Notes: generated by a model not told the origin, from the sequence alone. A DNA stretch of 7,821 nucleotides from JBNKDD01 sp050288085 (GCA_050288085.1 JBNKDD010000272.1:1-7821); one strand, 5' to 3'; positions 1-5,977 are shown, counted from the stretch's first letter. A program made the numbers and translations.

Positions 1-920
1 GGCAGCGAAGACGTTTTAGCCGCCAACACCGGCACGCCGCTCGCCATCGCTTCGAGTGGGGGCAGTCCGAACCCCTCGTACAGCGCCGGGTAAGCGAACA
101 CCGCCGACGCCGCATACAGGGCAGGCAGGTCATCGTCATCGACAAACCCGGTAAACACCACCCGCTTGCCCAATCGCGCCGCCTCCGCCTCGACCACCTC
201 GTAATCCCAACCTTTCCCCCCGGCGATCACCAGCACCGCCCGCTCCTTGATCCGCCCGAACGCCTGCACCAGCCGCCGGTGATTCTTGCGGGGCTGCATC
301 GTCCCGACCGTCAGCACCAGCGGGGCATCCGGCAGGCCGTATTTTTTCCGCACGGCAGCGATTGCCTCTGCCGGGTGATCGGGCCGGAAGCGCGGATCGA
401 CCCCGTGTGCCACCACGCTGATCTTCTCCGGGGGCGTGCCGTACAGGTCGATCAGGTCGGCCTTCGTTGCCTCCGAGACGGCGATCACGTGATCCGCCCG
501 TTGCACCGACCGGGGCACAGCCGTTGTCAGGAAGCCATGCATCCCCGGCATCGTTTCATGGGGAAAGCGCTCGAACGCCAGGTCGTGGATCGTCAAGACC
601 GTGCGGGTGTGGGATCGAGTCGGCGGCAGGGTAAAGTCGGTCGCGTGGAACAGGTCAAGCGGCCCCGTCCAGGTTTCGACCGGCACCGGCAGCCGCAGTC
701 GATGCCACACCCGGTTGTGATTGCGCTCCGACAGCGCCGACGGGTGAAGCTCACACCGGCCCGGCGGCACCGGCAGATCGACCCGGCGGCCATCGGCCAC
801 GAATAATCGGAAGGGTACATCTGGCTGGAGATCGGCTAACGCGTCGGTCAGGTCACGGACGTATCGCCCGATCCCGGCTTGCTGGTGGATGGCGGCGGTG
901 TAATCAATGCCAATGTTCAT
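1..920 (-). CDS. GT4-family glycosyltransferase, 3' end cut by window edge
   Basis: This is a retaining GT-B glycosyltransferase of the CAZy GT4 (group 1) type, which transfers a sugar from an activated nucleotide donor in the cytoplasm; the acceptor cannot be told. Only the first 306 codons are in the window. Visible landmarks are the N-terminal AGIGRY loop (residues 15-20), the interdomain segment starting VGTMQPRKN (205-213) with the conserved Arg-Lys, a GGKGW turn (234-238), GFVDDDDLPALY (258-269), and the EGFGLPPLE motif (282-290), which is the E-x7-E donor-site signature. AMASGVPV follows directly. Perhaps 60-80 residues are missing at the C terminus. The ATG at 920 overlaps the stop of the upstream gene as ATGA, so translational coupling is likely. 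Base composition is clearly more GC-rich than in the rest of the window. Family call is firm; substrate (exopolysaccharide, lipid or O-antigen) is unknown. Confidence 0.93.
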   Translation of the reverse strand, partial: MNIGIDYTAAIHQQAGIGRYVRDLTDALADLQPDVPFRLFVADGRRVDLPVPPGRCELHPSALSERNHNRVWHRLRLPVPVETWTGPLDLFHATDFTLPPTRSHTRTVLTIHDLAFERFPHETMPGMHGFLTTAVPRSVQRADHVIAVSEATKADLIDLYGTPPEKISVVAHGVDPRFRPDHPAEAIAAVRKKYGLPDAPLVLTVGTMQPRKNHRRLVQAFGRIKERAVLVIAGGKGWDYEVVEAEAARLGKRVVFTGFVDDDDLPALYAASAVFAYPALYEGFGLPPLEAMASGVPVLAAKTSSL

Positions 921-1480
921 GAATTGCTCTTCAAGTAGTCTTCAAATTTGTCAGGCGGGGCAATCACATTGATGCCGTACAACTTCCACTCGTTCTCTTC
1001 GAGTATGACGGTAGCGTTAAATGTGCCTGTATACCCGCCACTATAGTTTACCTTACCGCTGACCTTGGCGTTTAGACCTTTAGGTGCATTCGGGTTGGTG
1101 TTCACAGAATTACGCGGGTTAAACTGGGTGACCTCAATGCTCTGGTACCCGTCGAACAGAACATAATTCGAGCCTTCGACAAGTTCTTCTAACTTGCTGA
1201 TCGGAAGTTGCTCCTGAACAACCTCGGCATTCAGAGCATATGCCCTTTCTACATCCTGATCGGCCATCGCTTCCATAAATGTATCGATCACCCCAATGAT
1301 TTCATCTTGATCCCGCACGCCGCGAAGCGAGGGCAGGGTGAGTATCCCACAGCATAAGATCAGGCTGATAAAAATGGCACCGGCGACGATCAGAATCGTT
1401 TTGACCGGGCGGCGCTTTGGGGGAACGGCTTCTAGGGGACTGTCAGGTATTTGTTCTTCTGGTGGTGTATCGATTTCCAT
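917..1480 (-). CDS. Single-pass membrane-anchored protein, possibly NTF2-like extracellular domain
   Basis: This 187-residue protein has a charged, Pro-rich cytoplasmic start (1-26, ending KRRPVK), one hydrophobic segment (about 28-52, containing a Cys pair at 43-44) and a hydrophilic domain of about 130 residues outside. By the positive-inside rule the N terminus stays in the cytoplasm. The outer domain begins with an amphipathic helix (DEIIGVIDTFMEAMADQD) and ends in beta-strand-rich sequence with EENEWKLYGINV. This pattern resembles small NTF2-like or DUF4878/DUF4864-type lipoprotein and membrane domains, but I cannot name the family with certainty. The start is supported by an AAGGGAG ribosome site about 9 nt upstream. 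The stop overlaps the glycosyltransferase start by 4 bp, so both are one transcript. A role beside the glycosyltransferase at the envelope is only an inference from this coupling. Confidence 0.85.
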   Translation of the reverse strand: MEIDTPPEEQIPDSPLEAVPPKRRPVKTILIVAGAIFISLILCCGILTLPSLRGVRDQDEIIGVIDTFMEAMADQDVERAYALNAEVVQEQLPISKLEELVEGSNYVLFDGYQSIEVTQFNPRNSVNTNPNAPKGLNAKVSGKVNYSGGYTGTFNATVILEENEWKLYGINVIAPPDKFEDYLKSNS

Positions 1481-1514
1481 GAATGTTTTGCTCCCTTACG
1501 ATGATGTTATTCGC

Positions 1515-1543
1515 AGTATATAACACGGAAGCACAATGAACAA
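1515..1543 (-). promoter_or_regulatory. Candidate sigma70-type promoter for the leftward membrane protein/glycosyltransferase operon
   Basis: On the minus strand the -10 box TATACT (1520 to 1515) lies 17 bp from a weak -35 TTGTTC (1543 to 1538). The expected start near 1508 would give a leader of about 28 nt carrying the AAGGGAG ribosome site. The -10 is good (5 of 6), the -35 is poor (3 of 6). Confidence 0.42.
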
Positions 1544-1744
1544 AGCCCCGTTTATTGGGAGGTGGATTTTAAGTTGGTGGTAGACCTCTAAATCATTACC
1601 CTCCAATTCTCGCCGCTGCTCGAATTTTGCCCCAAAGCAAACGGCCATGCCATTTGATCTACATGAGGGGGCGGATGATGCGAACACCGAAGGTGGCGCA
1701 TTACAGGGGGGGACTTCGCTACCAAGGTAAAACACACCTATTTA

Positions 1745-1764
1745 ATATGTCACTATTGACATAT
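1745..1764. promoter_or_regulatory. PadR-type operator in front of padR
   Basis: ATATGTCA-CTAT-TGACATAT is a perfect 8-bp inverted repeat with a 4-bp centre. It contains ATGT-N8-ACAT (1747-1762), the established half-site layout for PadR-family operators. It overlaps the -35 box of the padR promoter, so binding would block RNA polymerase. A second, shorter ACATGT palindrome lies at 1773-1778 inside the promoter spacer. Confidence 0.8.
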
Positions 1765-1784
1765 AAGTATCTACATGTTATGAT
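1756..1784 (+). promoter_or_regulatory. Near-consensus sigma70 promoter of padR, expected to give a leaderless mRNA
   Basis: The -35 TTGACA (1756-1761) is perfect, the spacer is 17 bp, and the -10 TATGAT (1779-1784) matches 5 of 6. Transcription should start 6-7 nt after the -10, around 1790-1791, which is the padR ATG itself. No Shine-Dalgarno sequence precedes that ATG. Confidence 0.75.
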
Positions 1785-1790
1785 TAAGTT

Positions 1791-2345
1791 ATGTTGATGT
1801 ATATTTTGCTGGGTCTAATTAACTACAACTCCAGGTCAGGGTACGATCTAAAGCAGATGATCGACCGCTCGACAGGGTACTTCTGGCATGCTCACCACAG
1901 CCAGATATATACCACGCTGCGCCGTATGGAAGACAAGGGATTGGTCATCTCTACCTTAGAAGAGAGCGATGGGCGTGAGCGTCGCATTTACGATATCACC
2001 GAAACGGGGCGCTCAGCCTTTAAGGCATGGTTAGATTCACCGTTGACCACTATCGACCAATACAAGGAAGAACTCCTGGTCAGATTATTCTTTTCTGGCT
2101 CACGGGATATTGAGGATGTGCTGGCCGAGCTTCAGATGCAGCGAGCACTGCGCACCCAGCGGGTGGAAGAATATAAAAGCGAAACAGCCCGGCGGTTACA
2201 AGAGACCCATGCACAGCATGCATCAAATGAACTGGATGTCGAACTGTGGCAGGCCACACTGGACTTCGGGATCAGGCATGAGACAATGTATCTGGAATGG
2301 CTGGACGAACTGATCGCCCGGCTGCAAGCAAAACGTCCTGATTAA
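1791..2345 (+). CDS. PadR-family transcriptional regulator
   Basis: This is a 184-residue dimeric winged-helix repressor of the PadR family. The N-terminal wHTH spans about residues 1-80: LLGLINYNSRSGYDLKQMI, then the recognition region HSQIYTTLRRMEDKGLV and the wing with RRIYDITETG. The rest (about 85-180) is a helical domain of the Vir_alpha_C type used for dimerisation. Length fits the longer PadR subfamily. The ATG at 1791 puts the first helix at the usual distance from the N terminus; an in-frame ATG at 1797 is the alternative. A PadR-type operator sits in its promoter and a second one lies 12 bp after its stop, before the flavoprotein gene. It therefore probably represses itself and that gene. 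PadR proteins often answer phenolic or drug-like ligands, but the ligand here is unknown. Confidence 0.92.
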   Translation: MLMYILLGLINYNSRSGYDLKQMIDRSTGYFWHAHHSQIYTTLRRMEDKGLVISTLEESDGRERRIYDITETGRSAFKAWLDSPLTTIDQYKEELLVRLFFSGSRDIEDVLAELQMQRALRTQRVEEYKSETARRLQETHAQHASNELDVELWQATLDFGIRHETMYLEWLDELIARLQAKRPD

Positions 2346-2354
2346 CCCGATCTT

Positions 2355-2374
2355 ATATGTCAATTTTTACATGT
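2355..2374. promoter_or_regulatory. Second PadR-type operator, in front of the flavoprotein gene
   Basis: ATATGTCA-AATT-TTACATGT repeats the padR operator in the same layout: the left arm is identical over 8 bp and the right arm matches 6 of 8. ATGT-N8-ACAT is at 2357-2372. It fills most of the 51-bp gap between padR and the next gene. No good promoter is visible here, so it may control an internal promoter or act as a second binding site or roadblock inside an operon. Confidence 0.72.
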
Positions 2375-2396
2375 TATTAATTAAAGGTAGTAGATT

Positions 2397-3788
2397 ATGG
2401 AAATTGTTGTATTAAACGGCAGCCCAAAAGGTGAAGTAAGCGTCACCATGCAATACGTAAAGTACCTGGAGAAGCGCTTCCCACAACACACATTTGTTTT
2501 CCTCCATATTGCCCAGCGCCTCAAGCGCCTGGAACACAACGAGGAAGCCTTTGCTGAAGTTATCCAGACGATACAAGCCGCCGATCTGGTGCTATGGGCT
2601 TTCCCGGTGTATATCATGTGTGTCCATGCACACTATAAGCGCTTTATAGAACTCATCTTTGAGAGAAACGCTCAGGCAGCTTTTGCCGGTAAATACGCGG
2701 CAGCGCTGGTAACTTCGATGCACTTCTTTGACCACACAGCCCTCAACTACATCAGAGCCATCAGTGATGACCTGGACATGATCTTCATTGATTCGTACTC
2801 CGCCAATTCGACCGATCTGATCAGTGAGGCCGAACGCGACCGGCTGAACACCTTCGCTGCACTGTTGTTTGATTCGGTTCAATCAGGTGTACATCCGCCA
2901 AAGACGTACAACCCGGTCAACAACACCGTACCGGTATACACACCCACCACACCGGTTATTCCGGTAGAGACGGGCGGTAAGCGTGTGATGATCGTTCATG
3001 ACGCCAGCGACCCCCAAAGCAACCTGGGCAAGATGGTGGAGCGCTTGCAGCAGCAGTTCACGGGACCGGTGACAAGCATCAACTTGCATGAGGTCGGCAT
3101 CAAAGGGAGCTGCCAGGGCTGCATCAGGTGTGGGGCGACCTATATCTGCGCTTATGAGGGCCGTGACAACTATGTCGATATGCTGCGGGATCAGGTGATG
3201 ACAGCGGATATCCTGATCTTCGCGGGGGCCATCACAGACCGCTATCTGTCGTCGCTTTGGAAGACATTCTTTGACCGGGCATTTGTTAATACGCATACCC
3301 CGTTTCTGGTCGGCCAACAAATTGCCTATGTGTTCAGTGGCCCCCTGAGCGCCCACAGCAATCTACGTGAGATGCTCTCCGCGTACTCGGAAACCCAGAT
3401 GGCAAACCTGGTCGGATTTGTGAGCGACGAGTTGCAGGATTCACAGGACGTGGACGAGGCACTGGCCTGGCTGGCCCATCAAGCGGTTAGCAGTGCCCAT
3501 AAAGCATATATTGCCCCCCAAACCTTCCTGGGAGAAGGTGGCCGAAAAATATTCCGTGACGGCATATGGGGACGCATGCGCGTCACGTTCATTGCCGACC
3601 ATCGCGCCTATAAGCGTATGGGTTTCTACAAGGATTTTCCGCAGCGTGACTTGCGGATGCGCCTCAGGAATCTGTTCATTGTCCCCTTACTTGATATCCC
3701 GGCAGCACGTGCGGTGTTCAATAAGCATATCAAGGAAGGGATGATCACCCATCTGCGCGAGGTGGTTGAACAAACACCGGTGGGGTAA
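2397..3788 (+). CDS. Tandem flavodoxin-fold NAD(P)H oxidoreductase with iron-sulfur flavoprotein-type cysteine motif
   Basis: This 463-residue protein has two flavodoxin-like halves. Half one (1 to about 165) opens with strand MEIVVLN and phosphate loop GSPKGEVSVT (8-17), then ADLVLWAFPVY (62-72), typical of NADPH-dependent FMN reductases. A Pro/Thr/Val-rich linker covers about 167-192. Half two (about 195-360) begins RVMIVHD, has a weaker loop (ASDPQSNLGK), and carries Cys239, Cys242, Cys245 and Cys251, a C-X2-C-X2-C-X5-C spacing as in archaeal iron-sulfur flavoproteins that bind 4Fe-4S. DILIFAGAITDRYLSSLWKTFFDR (271-294) is its flavin-side segment. A basic, aromatic tail (about 380-463) ends the protein. 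AAAGG at 2383-2387 is a well-placed ribosome site. It follows the PadR gene by 51 bp and ends before a strong terminator. The likely job is reduction of a quinone, aromatic or metal-type substrate when PadR is relieved; the substrate is not known. Confidence 0.88.
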   Translation: MEIVVLNGSPKGEVSVTMQYVKYLEKRFPQHTFVFLHIAQRLKRLEHNEEAFAEVIQTIQAADLVLWAFPVYIMCVHAHYKRFIELIFERNAQAAFAGKYAAALVTSMHFFDHTALNYIRAISDDLDMIFIDSYSANSTDLISEAERDRLNTFAALLFDSVQSGVHPPKTYNPVNNTVPVYTPTTPVIPVETGGKRVMIVHDASDPQSNLGKMVERLQQQFTGPVTSINLHEVGIKGSCQGCIRCGATYICAYEGRDNYVDMLRDQVMTADILIFAGAITDRYLSSLWKTFFDRAFVNTHTPFLVGQQIAYVFSGPLSAHSNLREMLSAYSETQMANLVGFVSDELQDSQDVDEALAWLAHQAVSSAHKAYIAPQTFLGEGGRKIFRDGIWGRMRVTFIADHRAYKRMGFYKDFPQRDLRMRLRNLFIVPLLDIPAARAVFNKHIKEGMITHLREVVEQTPVG

Positions 3789-3836
3789 TAGCAAACACAA
3801 TGGACGAACGCTGGCCCAGCAGTAAGTTTCAAACCT

Positions 3837-3858
3837 ACCCGGCTTTGGCCGGGTTTTT
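3837..3858 (+). terminator. Intrinsic terminator of the padR-flavoprotein unit
   Basis: A 7-bp GC-rich stem ACCCGGC / GCCGGGT with a TTTG loop (3837-3854) runs straight into a T-tract. It begins 49 bp after the flavoprotein stop. Confidence 0.9.
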
Positions 3859-3878
3859 GCTTATCAGAATCGCGATTC
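3837..3878. repeat. Terminator-associated repeat, copy 1
   Basis: This 42-bp stretch covers the terminator hairpin and the palindrome AGAATCGCGATTCT (3866-3879). It aligns without gaps to 6067-6108 with 34 of 42 bases identical. Here the hairpin is intact and sits after a gene. Confidence 0.65.
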
Positions 3879-3940
3879 TATTCGCAATAAAGGGGAGCTT
3901 TGACTTGCTGCCGGGGAGTAGCAAGGCTGTCTGATCGATG

Positions 3941-3965
3941 GGGGCGATTGATTGTCAATCGCCCC
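3941..3965. repeat. Perfect 11-bp hairpin in the convergent gap
   Basis: GGGGCGATTGA and TCAATCGCCCC are perfect inverted arms separated by TTG. No T-tract follows on either strand, so it is not a standard terminator. Its GGGGCGA...CGCCCC edges resemble the palindromes at 4887-4906 and 6203-6222, and a GTAGCAA plus GTCT-ATCG sequence lies just upstream as in those repeats. Confidence 0.7.
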
Positions 3966-4039
3966 TGTTGGATTGGTCGGAAAATTTTCTCGGTGAGGAC
4001 AGAATAAGGGGAGGTGGATCGTCTAAACCTGTTTACGGG

Positions 4040-4624
4040 TTATCCCCAGGTCACGTCGTAAATTGCGCCGCCCGAATCCAGGTCATCTGGATTCATAAAA
4101 GTGCGGACCACCTTAAAACTCGCTCCCTCTGGCTTGAATCGCTTTGCCATACCGTATATATAGCCATACATGATGTCATGTGGATAGGGGCAGTGCTCAT
4201 AAACACGAATGTGATGCGCATCAATTTGCTCGATGGTGTATCCCTCATCTTCTGGATAATTCCGGATTCCCATCTTATAGCCATCATTGAGCATATTTAA
4301 TGCCTTGGGGATTGAATCAATATCTTCGGGATAAGGTGCAGTTTCGACGAATTTCATCCCGATAGCTACCAGGTCAGACACAGCTGATCCATACAGGGTG
4401 ATCTTTTTGTACAGATCGAGGGCCATCTGCGAAGGGTACCATGTATCGGGATCAAGGGCATTTAACCCATATTCAGCAAGCACTTCCTGGATCAAGGGCT
4501 CTACCGCAGGGCTTGCCAGTCCGCTGAAGAAAGCCTGCATTGCACCGCCGTGCATCTCTGCATTTTCGGTGGTGACGAATTTCCGAATATTGGTCGGTAT
4601 AGACAGATTGGTTTGGATTGCCAT
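4040..4624 (-). CDS. Unrecognised 194-residue soluble protein
   Basis: I do not recognise a family for certain. The protein has no signal peptide and no membrane segment, so it is probably cytoplasmic. It has an N-terminal part with TWYPSQMALDLYKKI (61-75), a middle with repeated Tyr-Pro pairs (APYPEDID 96-103, RNYPEDEG 121-128), and a C-terminal part with YEHCPYPHDIMYGYIYGMAKRF (142-163) ending SGGAIYDVTWG. The pattern of a WYP segment followed by a Cys-Pro-Tyr-Pro turn, a short helix and a final strand ending in Trp recalls small-ligand sensor domains such as V4R or DUF2378/TIGR02265-like proteins; this likeness is weak and by eye. The start is secure: AAAGGAG lies 9 nt before the ATG. A -10-like TATACT (4668 to 4663, minus) precedes it without a convincing -35. 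It stands alone, converging on the flavoprotein gene and 362 bp from the antitoxin gene. Confidence 0.85.
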   Translation of the reverse strand: MAIQTNLSIPTNIRKFVTTENAEMHGGAMQAFFSGLASPAVEPLIQEVLAEYGLNALDPDTWYPSQMALDLYKKITLYGSAVSDLVAIGMKFVETAPYPEDIDSIPKALNMLNDGYKMGIRNYPEDEGYTIEQIDAHHIRVYEHCPYPHDIMYGYIYGMAKRFKPEGASFKVVRTFMNPDDLDSGGAIYDVTWG

Positions 4625-4768
4625 GATGTAATCTCCTTTGAGTGGGCAAATAGATAGTATTCAGTATAAGGGATTTTTATTGATTCCATACTTACAGATT
4701 ATTAACAACTCAGGAGACACGATTACATAGAGGGAAAAGGCGGTTGAGCCGTTCTTACAAAGACGTTA

Positions 4769-4906
4769 TAGGAGCGCTTCGTAGCAATTTCTCATCGCCG
4801 CGCTCTCTCCGACTTACAACACCCACCATCCCCGCATTTTTCCTGGCAATGGAATCAATCCCCTACACCAAAACATGACCGCGTAGGGGCGCATGGCTTT
4901 GCGCCC
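4769..4906. repeat. Composite dispersed repeat, copy A
   Basis: The left block TAGGAGCGCTTCGTAGCAAT plus the next 11 bases (4769-4799) matches 6126-6156 at 30 of 31 positions. The right block begins GACCGCGTAGGGGCG (4877-4891), identical to 6193-6207, and folds as GGGCGCA / TGCGCCC (4887-4893 and 4900-4906). CCCCTAC at 4860-4866 can also pair with GTAGGGG at 4883-4889. The DNA between the blocks is longer than in copy B and diverged. Confidence 0.8.
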
Positions 4907-4941
4907 TCCCTTATGAAAAACTATATTCAGAAAAGGAATCC

Positions 4942-4966
4942 GATGGGAGATATGGTGTCCTCCATC
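4942..4966 (-). terminator. Possible terminator of the toxin-antitoxin operon
   Basis: On the minus strand GATGGAG pairs with CTCCCATC across a 10-nt loop with one bulged base, about 20 nt after the antitoxin stop. A T-rich CCTTTTC follows after a gap of a few bases rather than directly, so this is weak. Confidence 0.3.
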
Positions 4967-4986
4967 AGTTGCTTGGTCGATGTACT

Positions 4987-5442
4987 CTATTCTGTCTTAT
5001 CGCGCTTATGCCCCCATAGTTTCTCAGCATCACCCCTGTGAACTAATACGGCTTTTCCTGACTTTCGCGATCTAAGCCTGCCACGTCGGACGGCCTGATA
5101 GACTGAGGACTCTGAGATGTCATACTCAGCCGCCACCTCACTGGGTGTCATAACCAGGCTCAACGTACCATCCAACAAAGCCTGTCCGTCGATTGCGCCT
5201 TCACTCGGTTTTAGACTATCTTCAATTTCAAGATCGATTTCGCTTTTGTGGTCGTAGTAGTACGCCAATGCTGCATGTATTTGGGCCAATGTCAGGCGGA
5301 ATTGTTCGGCAATTTTTGCGGTGCTCCACCCATAATGATCGTAGTATTCAGCAATATGATGCACCGTGATCCGCCGACCAGCGATTCGCGGTTTGTAGCC
5401 CTCCTCAATCAGAACATGGCTGTCCTTTAGTTGCGTTGCCAT
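4987..5442 (-). CDS. DUF433-family antitoxin with C-terminal helix-turn-helix
   Basis: The protein is 151 residues from the ATG at 5442. Residues about 18-70 (PRIAGRRITVHHIAEYYDHYGWSTAKIAEQF...) are a DUF433 (VapB-like) domain, the usual antitoxin partner of DUF5615 toxins. Residues about 98-143 (MTPSEVAAEYDISESSVYQAVRRGRL...) form an excisionase/MerR-like HTH with a KSGKAVLVHRGDAEKLW wing. DUF433 proteins are usually about 75 residues, so this one is roughly doubled by the added DNA-binding domain. I prefer 5442 over the upstream ATG at 5496: GAGAGG lies just before it, the domain starts at the usual place, and it avoids overlap with the toxin end. It should neutralise the toxin encoded 23 bp upstream and probably bind the palindrome at 5931-5967 to repress the operon. 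Confidence 0.82.
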   Translation of the reverse strand: MATQLKDSHVLIEEGYKPRIAGRRITVHHIAEYYDHYGWSTAKIAEQFRLTLAQIHAALAYYYDHKSEIDLEIEDSLKPSEGAIDGQALLDGTLSLVMTPSEVAAEYDISESSVYQAVRRGRLRSRKSGKAVLVHRGDAEKLWGHKRDKTE

Positions 5443-5465
5443 ATTTACCTCTCTAGAAAAGTAAC

Positions 5466-5897
5466 TCACAGATCGATCAGTTGCCCATGCAGCCAATCAG
5501 CCCACCCTTCATACTTGTCAGCCATCCGGTACAACCGAGAGGCCAATTGTTCGGGGTAATCACGATAGGTGCGGGATTTCACAATCACCAGGCCAGCATG
5601 GGTCAATCCTTCCAGCCCCATAATCCGCTCGTGAACATCCTCAACTCCCTTATCGTTTGTTACAAAAATACAGGTTAGTTCCAATGCCTTTTTTAGCAGA
5701 TAGGTATCAGCATCTACACCAGCCTGGCCTTGTTCATAAACCGTTGTTACTCGAATACCCTTTTCCTGCAGCCATTCCACAATATCAACAGATATGTTTT
5801 CATCCAGATAATAGGCCACGGTCTCATGGTGGGCAATCTTGCCGCTGAATAACTCTATTAGCTCACTATCGGGAATTTCCTTGTCTGCTGGATTCAC
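5466..5897 (-). CDS. DUF5615 PIN-like toxin (GTG start proposed)
   Basis: From the GTG at 5897 the product is 143 residues. The core (27-118) follows the DUF5615 PIN-like plan: TVAYYLDEN (acidic pair Asp32-Glu33), helix DIVEWLQEKGIRVTTVYEQG, GVDADTYLLKKA with Asp62 and Asp64, CIFVTNDKG with Asp82, then AGLVIVKSRTYRDYP. Such proteins are predicted ribonucleases, and those acidic residues are the likely metal site. After the Asp-Lys the family usual Asp-Phe is replaced by Gly-Val. The open frame reaches 6059, but the extra 54 codons run through the operator, the -10 box and the -35, so they are probably not translated. An in-frame ATG at 5948 lies inside the promoter. GGGA 7 nt before the GTG is a modest ribosome site. 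The toxin gene precedes the antitoxin, the reverse of the common order. Confidence 0.75.
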   Translation of the reverse strand: MNPADKEIPDSELIELFSGKIAHHETVAYYLDENISVDIVEWLQEKGIRVTTVYEQGQAGVDADTYLLKKALELTCIFVTNDKGVEDVHERIMGLEGLTHAGLVIVKSRTYRDYPEQLASRLYRMADKYEGWADWLHGQLIDL

Positions 5898-5930
5898 GAT
5901 TTGTTCCCAATTTCCTTTCGCGATGCTCCT

Positions 5931-5967
5931 ACATAGATATCTGTACATATTATACAGGTATCTATGT
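5931..5967. promoter_or_regulatory. 37-bp palindromic operator of the toxin-antitoxin operon
   Basis: The left arm ACATAGATATCTGTA (5931-5945) and the right arm TACAGGTATCTATGT (5953-5967) are inverted copies with 14 of 15 bases matching and a 7-bp centre. The element covers the -10 box of the candidate promoter on the minus strand, a typical place for autorepression by an antitoxin. Confidence 0.8.
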
Positions 5968-5977
5968 GGATTATCGA
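5949..5977 (-). promoter_or_regulatory. Promoter of the toxin-antitoxin operon
   Basis: A perfect -10 TATAAT (5954 to 5949) sits in the centre of the palindrome, 17 bp from -35 TCGATA (5977 to 5972; 4 of 6). Expected start is near 5942, which leaves the GTG at 5897 as the first good in-frame start downstream. Confidence 0.68.

Larger units (their letters stand above)
1481..1790. other. Divergent intergenic region
   Basis: These 310 bp separate the leftward operon from rightward padR. Each end holds one promoter, listed separately. The middle (about 1550-1735) shows no gene I can support. A 27-codon frame, 1647-1730 on the plus strand, has ordinary protein-like composition but no ribosome site, and an open minus frame through the same stretch looks like chance. 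It could be the worn remnant of a lost gene. Confidence 0.6.
4625..4986. other. Intergenic region dominated by a dispersed repeat
   Basis: No gene is visible in these 362 bp. The part next to 4625 holds the ribosome site and probable promoter region of the leftward 194-residue protein. The rest is the composite repeat copy A and a possible terminator of the antitoxin gene. Confidence 0.6.

Noticed and set aside
279..806. A 175-codon plus-strand open frame
   Set aside because: It lies antisense inside the glycosyltransferase gene, whose conserved motifs are clear on the minus strand; high GC favours such false frames.
1647..1730. A 27-codon frame before padR
   Set aside because: No ribosome site, no promoter and no recognisable motif. 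It may be a gene remnant but cannot be supported from sequence alone.
3800..3934. A 44-codon plus-strand frame after the flavoprotein gene
   Set aside because: It reads straight through the terminator hairpin and T-tract, has no ribosome site, and its hydrophobic stretch is simply the T-rich tract translated.
3901..4010. A CRISPR or tandem repeat array in the palindrome-rich gaps
   Set aside because: The repeats are single palindromes with no regular unit-spacer pattern.
5443..5496. An 18-residue N-terminal extension of the antitoxin from the ATG at 5496
   Set aside because: It would overlap the toxin end, lacks a good ribosome site, and the ATG at 5442 has GAGAGG and the usual domain start.
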